Assembly (NCBI RefSeq): GCF_003384725.1
Contig: NZ_QNVV01000002.1
Span: 248,001-312,000 of the forward strand
Direction of reading: 5' to 3'
Origin: Chryseobacterium pennipullorum
GTDB taxonomy: Bacteria > Bacteroidota > Bacteroidia > Flavobacteriales > Weeksellaceae
Length of the DNA: 64,000 nucleotides
Part shown: piece after piece, positions 36,759 through 46,780 of the stretch
How positions within the stretch are numbered: the stretch's first letter is position 1
Layout of the letters: each line of letters begins with the position of its first letter
The notes under the pieces: model-generated
Told to the model about the DNA's origin: nothing
The model's input: only the letters and a program-made list of their open reading frames with translations
The model's database searches: none
Program-made: the position numbers and the translations under genes

Positions 36759-36825
36759 AACAATAGATTTTCTTATAAAACAAAATTCGGACTGCTGATG
36801 CAAACCGAATTGATGTAGATTGTAT

Positions 36826-37392
36826 TTATTCTTTTACTCTTTCTAAGTAGCTGCCGTCTTCGGTGCTTACTTTAATTCTGTCTCCCGGCTCAATAAATAA
36901 AGGAACCATTACTCTTGCTCCTGTTTCAACGATTGCGTTTTTCAGAGCATTTGTTGCTGTATTTCCTTTTACTCCCGGATCAGCTTCTATCACATCCAGA
37001 TATACAGACTGTGGAAGTTCAGCAGAAAGAGGGGTTTCGTCAGCTTCTTTCAAAATGATCGTTACCTCTTCACCAGCTTTCATAAACTGAGCGTTCTCTA
37101 TCATTTCTTTGTTGATATACAATTGAGAGAAGTCATCATTGTTCATGAAATGGAATCCGTTCTCGTCATCATACAGATACTGGAACTTTCTTGTAATTAC
37201 TTTTACTTCGTCAATTTTATGTCCTGCAGAGAAAGTATTATCAATTACTTTACCGTTGGTTACTGACTTTAGTTTTGTTCTTACGAAAGCAGGTCCTTTT
37301 CCTGGTTTCACATGAAGAAACTCGATTACTTTAAAAATATCATTGCTGTACTCAATGCAAAGCCCTTTTCTGATATCGTTACTTGTTGCCAT
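36826..37392 (-). CDS. efp: Elongation factor P
   Basis: A 188-aa translation factor that rescues ribosomes stalled on polyproline. Three beta-barrel domains are seen: the KOW-like N-domain with [14 protein letters not shown], whose tip residue is Lys32; a middle OB domain; and the C-domain ending [19 protein letters not shown]. The Lys tip suggests an EpmA-type or lysine-modified pathway rather than rhamnosylated Arg. Length is standard. It sits inside the lipid A cluster, between lpxA and the second lpxD-like gene. Confidence 0.97.
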   Translation of the reverse strand: MATSNDIRKGLCIEYSNDIFKVIEFLHVKPGKGPAFVRTKLKSVTNGKVIDNTFSAGHKIDEVKVITRKFQYLYDDENGFHFMNNDDFSQLYINKEMIENAQFMKAGEEVTIILKEADETPLSAELPQSVYLDVIEADPGVKGNTATNALKNAIVETGARVMVPLFIEPGDRIKVSTEDGSYLERVKE

Positions 37393-37476
37393 TAATATAT
37401 ATTATCTTTTTTTTACTTAATCTTCACTGGACTATCCAGCTAGCTGATAAATTGCAAATTGACCTTTCAGTCCTCT

Positions 37477-38271
37477 TTAGTTGCTGTCTTTGCTGGTACC
37501 ATACCCCTTCACAATACCTCTTGGAGAGTTCTGGATAAATTGCAGGATTTCATCTCTTTCTGCGGTAGGCAGCATTTCTTTTTCAATGTATGCCAGTGCC
37601 TGGGAAACGTTCATTTTCATCTGGAAAATCGCTCTGTAAATTTTCTGAATTTCAAAAATCTTTTCATTAGAAAAGCCTCTTCTTCTTAAACCTACCGAGT
37701 TAATTCCTGCATAAGAAATAGGGTCTCTTGCTACTTTTACATAAGGAGGGATATCTTTTCGGATCAATGATCCTCCGGAAATCATGGTATGTTTTCCGAT
37801 TTTACCAAATTGCTGAACTGCTGAAAGTCCTCCCATTACCGTAAAGTCTCCGATCTCCACGTGCCCTGCAATTCCACAGCCATTGGCGATAATCACATTA
37901 TCTCCAATAATACAGTCGTGAGCAACGTGTGAAGTAGCCATGATCAGGCAATTGCTTCCCACTCTTGTGAATCCTAGAGCTTTCGTTCCCCTGTTTATGG
38001 TGACACATTCTCTTAAAGTGGTATTATCTCCAATAATTGTCTGTGTATCTTCGCCGTCGAACTTCAAGTCCTGAGGAATCGCAGAAATAACAGTCCCAGG
38101 GAAAATTTTACAGTCTTTCCCTATTCTGGCTCCATCCATGATGGTTACATTAGGACCAATCCATGTACCTTCTCCGATCTCTACGTCCCCTGCAATTGTA
38201 GTAAATGGTTCTACAATTACATTTTTGCTGATTTTTGCACGTTTATCAACGGCTGCTAACTGATGAATCAT
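37477..38271 (-). CDS. lpxA: UDP-N-acetylglucosamine O-acyltransferase
   Basis: A 264-aa left-handed beta-helix trimer enzyme, the first step of lipid A synthesis. It begins IHQLAAVDKRAKISKNVIVE; the catalytic histidine lies in SHVAHDCIIGDNVIIANGCG, and the C-terminal helical part (GLRRRGFSNEKIFEIQKIYR) is the LpxA-specific domain. Its start codon directly abuts the stop of lpxC-fabZ, so the two are co-translated in one operon. Confidence 0.96.
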   Translation of the reverse strand: MIHQLAAVDKRAKISKNVIVEPFTTIAGDVEIGEGTWIGPNVTIMDGARIGKDCKIFPGTVISAIPQDLKFDGEDTQTIIGDNTTLRECVTINRGTKALGFTRVGSNCLIMATSHVAHDCIIGDNVIIANGCGIAGHVEIGDFTVMGGLSAVQQFGKIGKHTMISGGSLIRKDIPPYVKVARDPISYAGINSVGLRRRGFSNEKIFEIQKIYRAIFQMKMNVSQALAYIEKEMLPTAERDEILQFIQNSPRGIVKGYGTSKDSN

Positions 38272-39669
38272 TTAATCAACTTTATTTTTTGCAACTTGAG
38301 CCATAAGCTCTGCTTCTACGGCCACTGTATCTCCTACATATCCATACCCCTGCATATGAACAATACCTCTTCTGATAGGCTCTATTAGCTCAATTTTGAA
38401 GATCAGCGTATCTCCCGGAATTACTTTTCTCTTGAATTTTACCTTATCAATTTTGATGAAATAGGTAGAATAATTTTCAGGATCAGGAACGCTGGCCAAT
38501 ACCAGGATACCGCCTGTCTGTGCCAATGCTTCTACCTGAAGAACTCCAGGCATTACAGGTTCTTTAGGGAAGTGTCCTACGAAGAACGGCTCGTTCATAG
38601 TCACATTTTTCAGTCCTACTACGTGAGAGTCTGAAAGCTCTAATACTTTATCGATTAATAAGAACGGAGGTCTGTGAGGCATAAGCTTCATGATTCCGTT
38701 GATATCGAATACGGGTTCTTTTGTCAGATCAAAATCTGGAACGTTTTTCTTTTTCTGCAATTTCCACTGACGATTTAATTTTTTTGCAAACTGAGTATTC
38801 ACATAGTGTCCCGGTTTGTTGGCAATAACCTTTCCTTTTATTTTCACTCCTGCTAAAGCCAGATCACCAATTACGTCGAGTAGTTTGTGTCTTGCAGCTT
38901 CGTTAGGATAATTTAAATTTAGATTGTCAAGAATTCCATTGGGTCTGATGGATACATTGTCTTTCCCAAAGGCTTTCTTTAATTTTTCTGTAGTTTCAGG
39001 CGTAAGATCTTTATCTACATACACAATCGCATTAGAAATATCTCCGCCTTTGATCAAACCGTGATCTAAAAGCATTTCCAATTCATGCAGGAAGCTAAAA
39101 GTTCTTGCTGATGAAATTTCGTCTTTAAATTCTGAGATATTTTTAAGAGTGGCGTTCTGGGTACCCAATACTTTAGTCCCAAAATCTACCATTGTTGTTA
39201 CTTCATAAGTATCAGAAGGAATGATTGTAATTTCTGAACCCGTTGCCGGATCACTGTAGGTAAGCACTTCTTTTACTACAAGATATTCTCTGGCAATATT
39301 CTGCTCTGCAACCCCAACACTTTCAATAGCTTCCACAAAGTATTTTGAAGACCCATCCAAGATCGGCGGCTCAGAGGCATCCATTTCCAAAACAGCGTTG
39401 TCTACATCACAGCCTACCAAGGCAGCCAGAAGATGTTCGCATGTAGTAATTTTCACCCCTAGCTTTTCCAGTGTTGTTCCTCTTTCGGTTGCTACTACAT
39501 AATTTACATCTGCTTCTACCTGAGGATGCCCCTCCAAGTCTGTTCTTACAAATACAAAACCTGTGTTTTCTTTGGCAGGTTTAATGGTAAGTTTTACTTC
39601 TTTACCAGTGTGAAGTCCAATTCCGGACAGAGTTACCTCTTCCCGAAGTGTTTTTTGCATATCACTCAT
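38272..39669 (-). CDS. lpxC/fabZ: Bifunctional UDP-3-O-acyl-N-acetylglucosamine deacetylase / 3-hydroxyacyl-ACP dehydratase
   Basis: A 465-aa fusion. Residues about 3-300 are LpxC, the zinc deacetylase that commits to lipid A synthesis ([29 protein letters not shown], and the zinc/catalytic stretch with [15 protein letters not shown]). Residues about 320-460 are FabZ, which dehydrates hydroxyacyl-ACP in fatty acid synthesis ([37 protein letters not shown]). The fusion is typical of Bacteroidota and balances the shared hydroxyacyl-ACP pool. I used the ATG at 39669, which overlaps the lpxD stop codon; the ATG at 39660 is also possible. Confidence 0.95.
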   Translation of the reverse strand: MSDMQKTLREEVTLSGIGLHTGKEVKLTIKPAKENTGFVFVRTDLEGHPQVEADVNYVVATERGTTLEKLGVKITTCEHLLAALVGCDVDNAVLEMDASEPPILDGSSKYFVEAIESVGVAEQNIAREYLVVKEVLTYSDPATGSEITIIPSDTYEVTTMVDFGTKVLGTQNATLKNISEFKDEISSARTFSFLHELEMLLDHGLIKGGDISNAIVYVDKDLTPETTEKLKKAFGKDNVSIRPNGILDNLNLNYPNEAARHKLLDVIGDLALAGVKIKGKVIANKPGHYVNTQFAKKLNRQWKLQKKKNVPDFDLTKEPVFDINGIMKLMPHRPPFLLIDKVLELSDSHVVGLKNVTMNEPFFVGHFPKEPVMPGVLQVEALAQTGGILVLASVPDPENYSTYFIKIDKVKFKRKVIPGDTLIFKIELIEPIRRGIVHMQGYGYVGDTVAVEAELMAQVAKNKVD

Positions 39670-40693
39670 TAGTATGATCTTTTGAGTTATTCTCAAGATT
39701 ATTTATTCTGCTTACTATTTCAGTGAAGTTTCTGAAGTGAACGTAGTTTCTCAAATAGTCGTTGTAACTGATGGCTGGCGAACCATACAAAGTTTCCTTA
39801 TCATTTACACTTGAATTCACACCGCTCTGGGCCTGAATTTTTACCTGATTTCCTATTTTGATATGGCCTACGATTCCTACCTGACCTCCAATCTGATTCC
39901 AATCGCCTATTGTGGTAGAACCTGCAATGCCGGCCTGAGCTGCAATTACATTATTCTGACCGATTTTTACATTATGGGCAATCTGGATCAGATTATCTAT
40001 TTTTGTTCCTTTTCCAATAATTGTCGAGCCTATTGTTGCTCTGTCTATGCTGCAGTTTGAGCCGATTTCCACATCATCTTCAATAATAACATTCCCAAGC
40101 TGCGGAATTTTTTTAAATCCTTCAGCAGTGGGCTGAAAACCGAATCCATCCCCTCCTACTACGGTATTGGAATGAATAACACAATTGTCACCAATGATAC
40201 AGTAATCATAAATTCTGGCTCCACTGTCAATTTTACAGTTTTTACCAATTTTCACTCCTTTTCCGATATACACCTGCGGATAGATCTGTGATCCTTCCCC
40301 AATTTTTGCTTTCTCAGAAACATACGTAAATGCTCCGATATATGCTTTATCTCCTATTACCGCCGTATCATGAATAGATGAGCCATCTTCAATCCCCTCT
40401 TTTCTTCCCCGCATTTCCTGATAAAGATTCATCAGGATCTGAAAAGAAAGATAAGCATCCTTTACAACGATTAAAGTAGTGTTATAATTATTTTTTTCCA
40501 GAAGTTTTTCCGAAACGATGATTACGGAGCATTTTGAGGTATCCAAAAAATGAGAAAATCTATCTTGTGCTATAAAAGAAAGATGTCCTGATTCCCCATT
40601 TTCAATAGGTGAAACCCCTGTAATAAGCGCATTTTCGTCACCTATTATTTTTCCGTCAATAAAACTTGCAATTTGCGAAGCTGTGAATTCCAT
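39662..40693 (-). CDS. lpxD: UDP-3-O-acylglucosamine N-acyltransferase
   Basis: A 343-aa enzyme for the third step of lipid A synthesis. The N-terminal domain (about 1-100) has [20 protein letters not shown]; hexapeptide repeats fill residues about 105-310; the catalytic His is in [20 protein letters not shown] and the GGDGFGF motif near residue 185 is typical of LpxD. A C-terminal helix ends the protein. The ATG at 40693 is chosen because a good promoter sits directly upstream; the open frame above it would need a TTG start. Its stop overlaps the lpxC-fabZ start by a few bases. Confidence 0.95.
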   Translation of the reverse strand: MEFTASQIASFIDGKIIGDENALITGVSPIENGESGHLSFIAQDRFSHFLDTSKCSVIIVSEKLLEKNNYNTTLIVVKDAYLSFQILMNLYQEMRGRKEGIEDGSSIHDTAVIGDKAYIGAFTYVSEKAKIGEGSQIYPQVYIGKGVKIGKNCKIDSGARIYDYCIIGDNCVIHSNTVVGGDGFGFQPTAEGFKKIPQLGNVIIEDDVEIGSNCSIDRATIGSTIIGKGTKIDNLIQIAHNVKIGQNNVIAAQAGIAGSTTIGDWNQIGGQVGIVGHIKIGNQVKIQAQSGVNSSVNDKETLYGSPAISYNDYLRNYVHFRNFTEIVSRINNLENNSKDHTNE

Positions 40694-40699
40694 ATTCTG

Positions 40700-40728
40700 C
40701 AAAGATAAGAAATTCTATAATTTGCAAA
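40700..40728 (-). promoter_or_regulatory. Promoter of the lpxD-lpxC/fabZ-lpxA operon
   Basis: On the minus strand TTTG (40725-40728), a 17-base spacer and TATCTTTG (40700-40707) fit the Bacteroidota consensus. The box ends 6 bases from the lpxD ATG, giving a very short or absent leader. Confidence 0.65.
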
Positions 40729-40776
40729 CATTTTTTGATTTGAGATCGTAAATTTTAATATTATTTAAGAATCTTA

Positions 40777-41991
40777 TTACTCGATATCTCTTGGAAACAT
40801 AAGGATATAGCGGGTGGTTTTATTCACCATTAATTCTGATAAAAGCTGATCTTCGGACTCATGAAGCCTGGTTCTATTCCCATTTTTATGCAACAGATAG
40901 ATGGGTTGTTTTTCAGCGTGATAAGGCAAAAGTTTTCTTTTAATCTCATATACCAGCGCATCTCCATTGCTGATTCCAAAAAATTCATTGGTCTTTTTTA
41001 TTTTTTCTTCAATTATTTCGGCACCGAAAGGATGTGATGAGATAATCGTTTTGGGAAGATTTCTCTGGATGACACATTTACACCAGTAGGACATTACAAA
41101 ATCGTCTGAATTCTGCCATTCTTTCATTGCCTGAATGACATCATTATCGTCGAGCTGTGTAAACCGTTCTATATCTTCATCCGTTGCCATACTTTTTCCG
41201 CGGTATAAAAAATACTTGAGGTGATCAGTTGCCGGAAGGTCGGTCCCCTGTGAAATCAGGTATTTTGCTCTTTCGAGTATTTTAACCAACAGAAATTCTG
41301 CAAGGGCAGACGTTTTATGGTAATATACCTGCCAATACATAAACATTCTGGCCGTCAGGAAATTTTCAATAGAATAGATTCCTTTGGCATCAATCACCAG
41401 TTCACCTTCTTCGCAGACATTCATCATGGAAATAATTCTTTGTGTATTAATATTTCCTTCTGATACTCCGGTAAAAAAACTGTCCCGCTTAAGATAATCC
41501 AGTCTGTCGACATCAAGCTGGGATGAAATCAGCTGGTTGAAAAATTTTCTATGGTATTTTCCCTGAAACATTTCAATAGCTACAGATAGCTGTCCGCCAA
41601 ATTCCTCGTTCAGTTTATTCATCAGTAACAGGGAAAGGTTTTCATGGTGCCAGTCATCCATCAGCATGCTTTCCAATGCATGGGAAAATGGTCCATGACC
41701 AATATCGTGCATAAGAATTGCCAGCATAGCTCCTTTTTCTTCTTCCTCCGAAATTTTAACTCCTTTCTGCTTCAGGGTCTCCAGGGCCGTAAACATAAGA
41801 TGCATTGCCCCCAGGGCATGATGAAATCTCGTGTGGGTAGCTCCAGGAAAAATAAGATTCAAAAGACCCGTCTGCCCGATTCTTCTTAATCTTTGAAAGT
41901 AGGGATGTTCAATGATGTCAAATAAAATTTCATGTGGAATTTTGATAAATCCGTGAACAGGATCGTTAATGATTTTTAGCTTATTCTGCAT
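40777..41991 (-). CDS. HD domain phosphohydrolase (dGTPase-like)
   Basis: A 404-aa protein of the HD superfamily. The N terminus KIINDPVHGFIKIPHEILFDII and RRIGQTGLLNLIFPGATHTRFHHALG match the YdhJ/SAMHD1-like group; the metal site is H...HD (FHHALGAMHLM, LMHDIGHGPFSH) with a later Asp in SSQLDVDRLDYLKRD. Such enzymes hydrolyse dNTPs or phosphate esters. I used the ATG at 41991 because the only promoter box (TAACTTTG, 42013-42020) overlaps the alternative start. It lies 83 bp upstream of lpxD, as in many Flavobacteriia. Confidence 0.9.
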   Translation of the reverse strand: MQNKLKIINDPVHGFIKIPHEILFDIIEHPYFQRLRRIGQTGLLNLIFPGATHTRFHHALGAMHLMFTALETLKQKGVKISEEEEKGAMLAILMHDIGHGPFSHALESMLMDDWHHENLSLLLMNKLNEEFGGQLSVAIEMFQGKYHRKFFNQLISSQLDVDRLDYLKRDSFFTGVSEGNINTQRIISMMNVCEEGELVIDAKGIYSIENFLTARMFMYWQVYYHKTSALAEFLLVKILERAKYLISQGTDLPATDHLKYFLYRGKSMATDEDIERFTQLDDNDVIQAMKEWQNSDDFVMSYWCKCVIQRNLPKTIISSHPFGAEIIEEKIKKTNEFFGISNGDALVYEIKRKLLPYHAEKQPIYLLHKNGNRTRLHESEDQLLSELMVNKTTRYILMFPRDIE

Positions 41992-42012
41992 TGAAATGTC
42001 AGTATTAGTAAA

Positions 42013-42020
42013 CAAAGTTA
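42013..42020 (-). promoter_or_regulatory. -7 box of the HD phosphohydrolase gene
   Basis: TAACTTTG on the minus strand, 22-29 bases upstream of the chosen ATG. Confidence 0.45.
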
Positions 42021-42180
42021 GGCATTTTAAATTTTAGACTTTTATTAATTTACCATTAAAAAATAAGGCTGAATTTATATCCTATGAAAATTTTTCACCA
42101 ATCTCAATTCAATCCGGGCCCAAAATGATTCCGGTTCTGTTGCAGATTTTCCCCCTAATTGATCGATTTACGCTAACTTT

Positions 42181-42212
42181 TTTGCATCTGTCGCATTAAA
42201 AAATTATCTTTG
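42181..42212 (+). promoter_or_regulatory. Promoter of the S41 peptidase gene
   Basis: TTTG (42181-42184), a 20-base spacer and TATCTTTG (42205-42212): an excellent match to the Bacteroidota consensus. It decides the start codon, because the in-frame TTG at 42210 lies inside the promoter. Confidence 0.75.
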
Positions 42213-42233
42213 AGAGAAAACACAATAACCTTA

Positions 42234-43874
42234 ATGACAAAGCCCCTTCTTTTTATTCTTTTACTGTTTAGTTTACCTTTTTCCACACAAGTTTTATCTG
42301 AAACTCAAAAGCTGGAATCTTTATGCAGAATATGGGGGTTCCTGAAATATTATCATCCACAGGTAGCCAATGGATCTCTTGATTGGGACGGACAGCTTTT
42401 TAAGAAGATCAGCGAACTTAAAAGCATTGAAGACAAGGCTGACTTAAACCGTTTATATTCCGACTGGATTGACGATTTGGGAAAGATAGACCAATGTAAA
42501 GACTGTTCCGGAACGGATCAGAAGATCTATTTCCTTAAAAACTTTGATCTGAGCTGGATCGATGATTCGGATCTGCTGAATAATAAGGTATCCAGAAAGC
42601 TTCGGTATATTGAAGATAACCGGCATGTAGGAGCCCATCATTATTTTGGGATAAGCGGAAGAAAAATATATTTCAGGAACGAGAACCCGTATGGGTATAA
42701 GTTTTCATCCAAAGAGATCGCATTGCTGGAATTATTCAGATACTGGAATTATGTCGAATATTTTTTTCCTTATAAATATCAGACAGATCAAAAGTGGAAC
42801 GATGTTCTGTCTGAGATGATTCCCAAGTTTATGGTGATCAACAATGATGAAACGTATCACCTTAGTCTGGCAGAGCTGGTGGCAAAAACTGATGATTCCC
42901 ACGCCTATCTTAATTCACCACACATCACTAAAAGTCTATATGGTAACAGAAGGCTTCCGGCAGAATATCTGTATGCAGAAGGTAAACTTGTGATTACCAA
43001 AACTCTCCGCAACCGGCTTCATGAAAAATCAGCTTTAAAAACCGGAGATGTCATTTATGACATCAACGGAAAAACCATCTCACAAATCATCAATGGTCTG
43101 GGGAAATACATTCCTGCCTCTAATTCGTGGGGCAAAGTAAATAAACTTAAAGCGAAGCTGCTCTTTACCAACAACGATTCCATTTCGGTGAAAGTAGAAC
43201 GGGACGGACAAAATATAGAAATTAAAGCCAGAACTTATCTCGCCAAAGATATTATCTCAAAAAAAATACCGGCTTCTTCTAAATGGAAATTTATTGATGG
43301 TGGAAAGAAAATCGGCTACGTCAATATGGGAAGCATAGAGAAGGAAGATCTGGATGCGATGTACAAGGAACTAAAGTCAACGGAATCTATAATTTTTGAT
43401 CTCAGGAATTATCCCAGACAAACAATTGTACCACTGAGCAGGCTGCTACTTCCGGCTCCGACTGTTTATTATCAGTTTATTTTTCCTGCCCCCGAATACC
43501 CAGGCAGATTTTACAGCAGAAAAAACAGCATAGGAAGAAAGAATCCTGAATACTATAAAGGAAATGTCATCGTTTTAGTGAATGAGAATACCCAGAGCCA
43601 GGCAGAAACTACTGTTATGATGCTCAAACAACATCCTAAATCAAAAGTGATAGGTAGTCATACTTCCGGGGCCAACGGTGATGTCATTAGTTTTAAACTC
43701 GCAGGACTTGATACCCGGTTCACGGGCCTGGGGGCCTACTATCCGGAAGGTAAAGAGACTCAAAGGATTGGTATTATACCTGATATCCTTGTAAAACCTA
43801 CAGTGGAGGGAATTAAAGCAGAACGCGATGAACTTCTGGAAAGGGCTTTAGACTATATCCATACAGGCAACTGA
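42234..43874 (+). CDS. S41 family (C-terminal processing) peptidase
   Basis: A 546-aa exported protein with signal peptide MTKPLLFILLLFSLPFSTQ. Residues about 20-190 form an N-terminal helical domain (LCRIWGFLKYYHPQVANGSL, ELFRYWNYVEYFFPYKYQ). A PDZ domain lies at about 225-330 (ALKTGDVIYDINGKTI), and the tail-specific protease core at about 340-545. The catalytic Ser is in NENTQSQAETTVM, and GSHTSGANGDVISFKLAG forms part of the substrate groove. It cleaves proteins in the periplasm or outside the cell; targets are unknown. It stands alone, with no clear terminator after it. Confidence 0.9.
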   Translation: MTKPLLFILLLFSLPFSTQVLSETQKLESLCRIWGFLKYYHPQVANGSLDWDGQLFKKISELKSIEDKADLNRLYSDWIDDLGKIDQCKDCSGTDQKIYFLKNFDLSWIDDSDLLNNKVSRKLRYIEDNRHVGAHHYFGISGRKIYFRNENPYGYKFSSKEIALLELFRYWNYVEYFFPYKYQTDQKWNDVLSEMIPKFMVINNDETYHLSLAELVAKTDDSHAYLNSPHITKSLYGNRRLPAEYLYAEGKLVITKTLRNRLHEKSALKTGDVIYDINGKTISQIINGLGKYIPASNSWGKVNKLKAKLLFTNNDSISVKVERDGQNIEIKARTYLAKDIISKKIPASSKWKFIDGGKKIGYVNMGSIEKEDLDAMYKELKSTESIIFDLRNYPRQTIVPLSRLLLPAPTVYYQFIFPAPEYPGRFYSRKNSIGRKNPEYYKGNVIVLVNENTQSQAETTVMMLKQHPKSKVIGSHTSGANGDVISFKLAGLDTRFTGLGAYYPEGKETQRIGIIPDILVKPTVEGIKAERDELLERALDYIHTGN

Positions 43875-44005
43875 TGGGTACAAAAATGAAAGAACCACAC
43901 CGTATTTTCATTTAACTAATATTTAACTTTTAATCTTTCGATTTTGTGAGATTTTAAAAGGATTTGGTCAACATTTTGATACAATAATCATGTAAAAAAT
44001 AAATT

Positions 44006-45550
44006 ATGTCAGAAAAGATATTATGGATCGATGATGAAATAGATTTACTCAAACCTCATATCGTATTTTTAGAAAAAAAAGGTTACCAGGTGACCCCTGT
44101 GAATAACGTGAACGAGGCTTTGGAGCTTATGGATTCGGAGAAATTTGCATTAACATTAATTGATGAAAATATGCCCGGCATTTCGGGGTTGGAGGCAATT
44201 CCTATGATCAAGGAAAAAGATAATTCCCTGAAAATAGTGATGGTCACCAAAAGTGAAGAAGAACATATCATGGAGGAAGCGATCGGTTCTCAGATTGCTG
44301 ACTACATCTTAAAACCTGTAAATCCCAACCAGATACTGCTTTCATTAAAGAAAAATCTTCAGGAAGATAATTTGGTGGAGCAAAAAACGATTTTACAATA
44401 CCAGCAGGAATTCAGAAACCTTTCGATGGAGCTTTCTTATTTGAGAACCTACCAGGAATGGGCCGAATACTACAAAAAGATCCTGAGCTGGGAAATTAAG
44501 TTCGATAAGGTAGCTGATAATGAATTTGCGGATCTTTTACAGTCTCAAAAAGAAGAAGCCAATATTCAGTTTGCCAAGTTTATTGAAAAAAATTATGCAG
44601 ACTGGCTTACTGATTCGGACAAGCCTTTAATGAGCCACACGCTTTTCAAAGAGAAGGTAAAGCCTGAAGTGGAAAAGGAAAAGGTTCTTTTGCTGATGGT
44701 GGACAACCTTCGTTTTGACCAATGGAAAGTGATAGAACCATTGTTTACAAAATATTACAATAAAATATCGGAAGATTATTATTACAGTATTCTGCCTACT
44801 GCTACACAGTACGCAAGAAATTCTTTTTTTGCCGGATTAATGCCTTCTGAGATCGAGAAACGTTTTCCGGATAAATGGTTCAATGATAATGAAGAGGGAA
44901 ACAAAAATGAATTTGAACGTGACTTCCTGGAAGACCAAATGAAGAGAATAGGTTTAGGTTCAAAATCTATGAAGTATCTTAAAGTACTGAATGCCGATTT
45001 TGAAAGAAAGATCTATGATGATTTCAACCAGCATAAAAACAATGACCTACTGGTGATCGTCTACAACTTCATTGATATTCTTTCCCACGCGAAAACAGAC
45101 AACCATATCGTAGATCAGCTGATCCGTGATGACAAAACCTTCCGATCTCTTACTTTCAACTGGTTTGAAAACTCGTCTTTGCTGAAGATTATAAAAACAG
45201 CGGCAGAAAACGGCTATAAACTGGTGATTACCACAGACCATGGAACGGTGTACGTTAAAAAACCAAGCAAAGTGGTTGGTGACAGGGAAACTTCCACCAA
45301 TATCCGATATAAAACAGGGAAAAGCTTAACTTATGACGACAGTGATGTATGGGCAATTACCAATCCGGAAAAACTTTTCCTTCCTAAGGGGAATCTGAGT
45401 TCGAAATATATTTTTGCTAAAAACAATATTTTCCTGGCTTATCCGAAGAACTATAATCACTTCGTAAATTACTATAAAGAAACTTACCAGCATGGAGGAA
45501 TATCACTGGAAGAGTGTATTATTCCTATCAGTATTTTAGAACCCAAGTAG
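44006..45550 (+). CDS. porX: T9SS response regulator PorX (receiver plus PglZ domain)
   Basis: A 514-aa protein. Residues 1-120 are a CheY-like receiver (ILWIDDEIDLL with acidic residues Asp9/Asp10, phospho-acceptor Asp53 in LTLIDENMPG, Lys in ILKPVNP). Residues about 200-514 are a PglZ alkaline-phosphatase-like domain (LLMVDNLRFDQWKVIEPLF, VIVYNFIDILSHAK, VITTDHGTVYV) that binds zinc and acts on cyclic or linear oligonucleotides in studied PorX proteins. PorX, with the kinase PorY, controls type IX secretion. No PorY gene is adjacent. The PglZ domain here should not be read as a BREX phage defence gene. Confidence 0.95.
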   Translation: MSEKILWIDDEIDLLKPHIVFLEKKGYQVTPVNNVNEALELMDSEKFALTLIDENMPGISGLEAIPMIKEKDNSLKIVMVTKSEEEHIMEEAIGSQIADYILKPVNPNQILLSLKKNLQEDNLVEQKTILQYQQEFRNLSMELSYLRTYQEWAEYYKKILSWEIKFDKVADNEFADLLQSQKEEANIQFAKFIEKNYADWLTDSDKPLMSHTLFKEKVKPEVEKEKVLLLMVDNLRFDQWKVIEPLFTKYYNKISEDYYYSILPTATQYARNSFFAGLMPSEIEKRFPDKWFNDNEEGNKNEFERDFLEDQMKRIGLGSKSMKYLKVLNADFERKIYDDFNQHKNNDLLVIVYNFIDILSHAKTDNHIVDQLIRDDKTFRSLTFNWFENSSLLKIIKTAAENGYKLVITTDHGTVYVKKPSKVVGDRETSTNIRYKTGKSLTYDDSDVWAITNPEKLFLPKGNLSSKYIFAKNNIFLAYPKNYNHFVNYYKETYQHGGISLEECIIPISILEPK

Positions 45551-45582
45551 TTTTTTTCATAGTTTATTTAATTTTGGGTTTA

Positions 45583-45624
45583 AAGCGGAAAAAATCAATT
45601 GATTTTTTCCGCTTCCTTTTTTTA
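45583..45624 (+). terminator. Terminator of porX
   Basis: AAGCGGAAAAAATC-aatt-GATTTTTTCCGCTT, a perfect 14-bp stem, then CC and T7. Confidence 0.9.
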
Positions 45625-45662
45625 TAGTGTGTAAGAGTTCATATCTTCGTAAAAAATAAAAC

Positions 45663-45956
45663 ATGTTTATTGTTTCACTTACCTACAAGGTTCCTCTTGA
45701 CGCCATAGAACAGCACCTTTCAAAGCATAATGATTTTCTGAATACATATTACAATTCAGGATACTTTATCGCTTCAGGGAGGAAAGAACCCAGAACAGGA
45801 GGAATCATTCTCTGTAATGCAATGTCCCGGAATGAAGTGAAGCGGATCATAAAAGAAGATCCTTTTTACATCCACGGGATAGCAGATTATGATATTACAG
45901 AATTCTTACCTTCAAAATACAACGACAATTTTAAATTCTTTATAAAAGACTCATGA
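45663..45956 (+). CDS. YciI-like protein
   Basis: A 97-aa ferredoxin-fold protein: FIVSLTYKVPLDAIEQHLSKHNDFL with the conserved His, a strand YFIASGRKEPRTGGIIL, and EDPFYIHGIADYDITEF. The YciI group binds small ligands and may include dehydrochlorinase- or isomerase-like enzymes; function here is unknown. Its stop overlaps the start of the exonuclease gene by four bases (ATGA), so the two are translationally coupled. Confidence 0.88.
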   Translation: MFIVSLTYKVPLDAIEQHLSKHNDFLNTYYNSGYFIASGRKEPRTGGIILCNAMSRNEVKRIIKEDPFYIHGIADYDITEFLPSKYNDNFKFFIKDS

Positions 45957-46717
45957 GATTAATTACATACAACGTCAACGGAATCAGGGCTGCTTTCACA
46001 AAGGATTTCTTAGGCTGGCTCAAAACGGCTGACCCGGATATTATCTGCATTCAGGAAAGCAAGGCCGGAAACGACCAGATTGACATTGAAAGTCTGGAGA
46101 AACTGGGATACCATAGCTTTTGGCATTCAGCGGTAAGAAAAGGCTACAGTGGTGTAGGAATTGCCTCCAAAATAAAACCTAATCATGTAGAGTACGGCTG
46201 CGGTATTGAGAGCTATGATAATGAAGGACGAATCATCCGTGCCGATTTTGATGGCTATTCGGTCATTTCCGTCTATGTACCTTCGGCTTCTAATATTGAG
46301 CGACTGGAGTTTAAAATGCAGTTCTGTCATGATTTTTTAGCGTACATCAGAACGCTTAAAAGTGAAATTCCAAATCTAGTCATCTCCGGTGACTTTAATA
46401 TCTGCCATGAGGCTATTGATATTCATGATCCAGTACGCTTAAAAAATGTTTCAGGCTTCCTTCCTATGGAGAGGGAATGGATGACCAACTTCATTAATGA
46501 ATGTGAGCTGATTGACAGTTTCAGATTTTTCAATAATGAACCGGACAATTATACCTGGTGGAGCTACCGGCAAAATTCAAGGGCTAAAAATAAGGGCTGG
46601 AGATTGGATTATAATTTCACCTCTTATGGTCTGAAAGAAAAGCTCACCCGAGCAGTTATTTTAAAGGAAGCGGTTCACTCGGACCACTGTCCTGCTTTAG
46701 TGGAACTGGATGTGTAA
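45953..46717 (+). CDS. xth: Exodeoxyribonuclease III / AP endonuclease
   Basis: A 254-aa Mg2+-dependent DNA repair nuclease that cuts at abasic sites. The family motifs are complete: YNVNGIRAAF, CIQESKAG, KGYSGVGIASK, VISGDFNICHEAID, WWSYRQNSRAKNKGWRLDY and VHSDHCPALVEL, which carry the catalytic Asp, Asn and His. Length is standard. It is the second gene of a two-gene operon with the YciI-like protein. Confidence 0.96.
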   Translation: MRLITYNVNGIRAAFTKDFLGWLKTADPDIICIQESKAGNDQIDIESLEKLGYHSFWHSAVRKGYSGVGIASKIKPNHVEYGCGIESYDNEGRIIRADFDGYSVISVYVPSASNIERLEFKMQFCHDFLAYIRTLKSEIPNLVISGDFNICHEAIDIHDPVRLKNVSGFLPMEREWMTNFINECELIDSFRFFNNEPDNYTWWSYRQNSRAKNKGWRLDYNFTSYGLKEKLTRAVILKEAVHSDHCPALVELDV

Positions 46718-46735
46718 AATGATATCACAGAAACA

Positions 46736-46766
46736 AAAAGCCAGCTGAATCAGCTGGCTTTTTTAA
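46736..46766. terminator. Bidirectional terminator
   Basis: AAAAAGCCAGCTGA-a-TCAGCTGGCTTTTTT-type stem between convergent xth and rlpA. Confidence 0.9.
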
Positions 46767-46780
46767 TTTAAATCATAAGA

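Noticed and set aside
44006..45550. PglZ domain as a sign of a BREX phage-defence island
   Set aside because: The protein has an N-terminal receiver domain, the PorX layout, and no brx genes are nearby.
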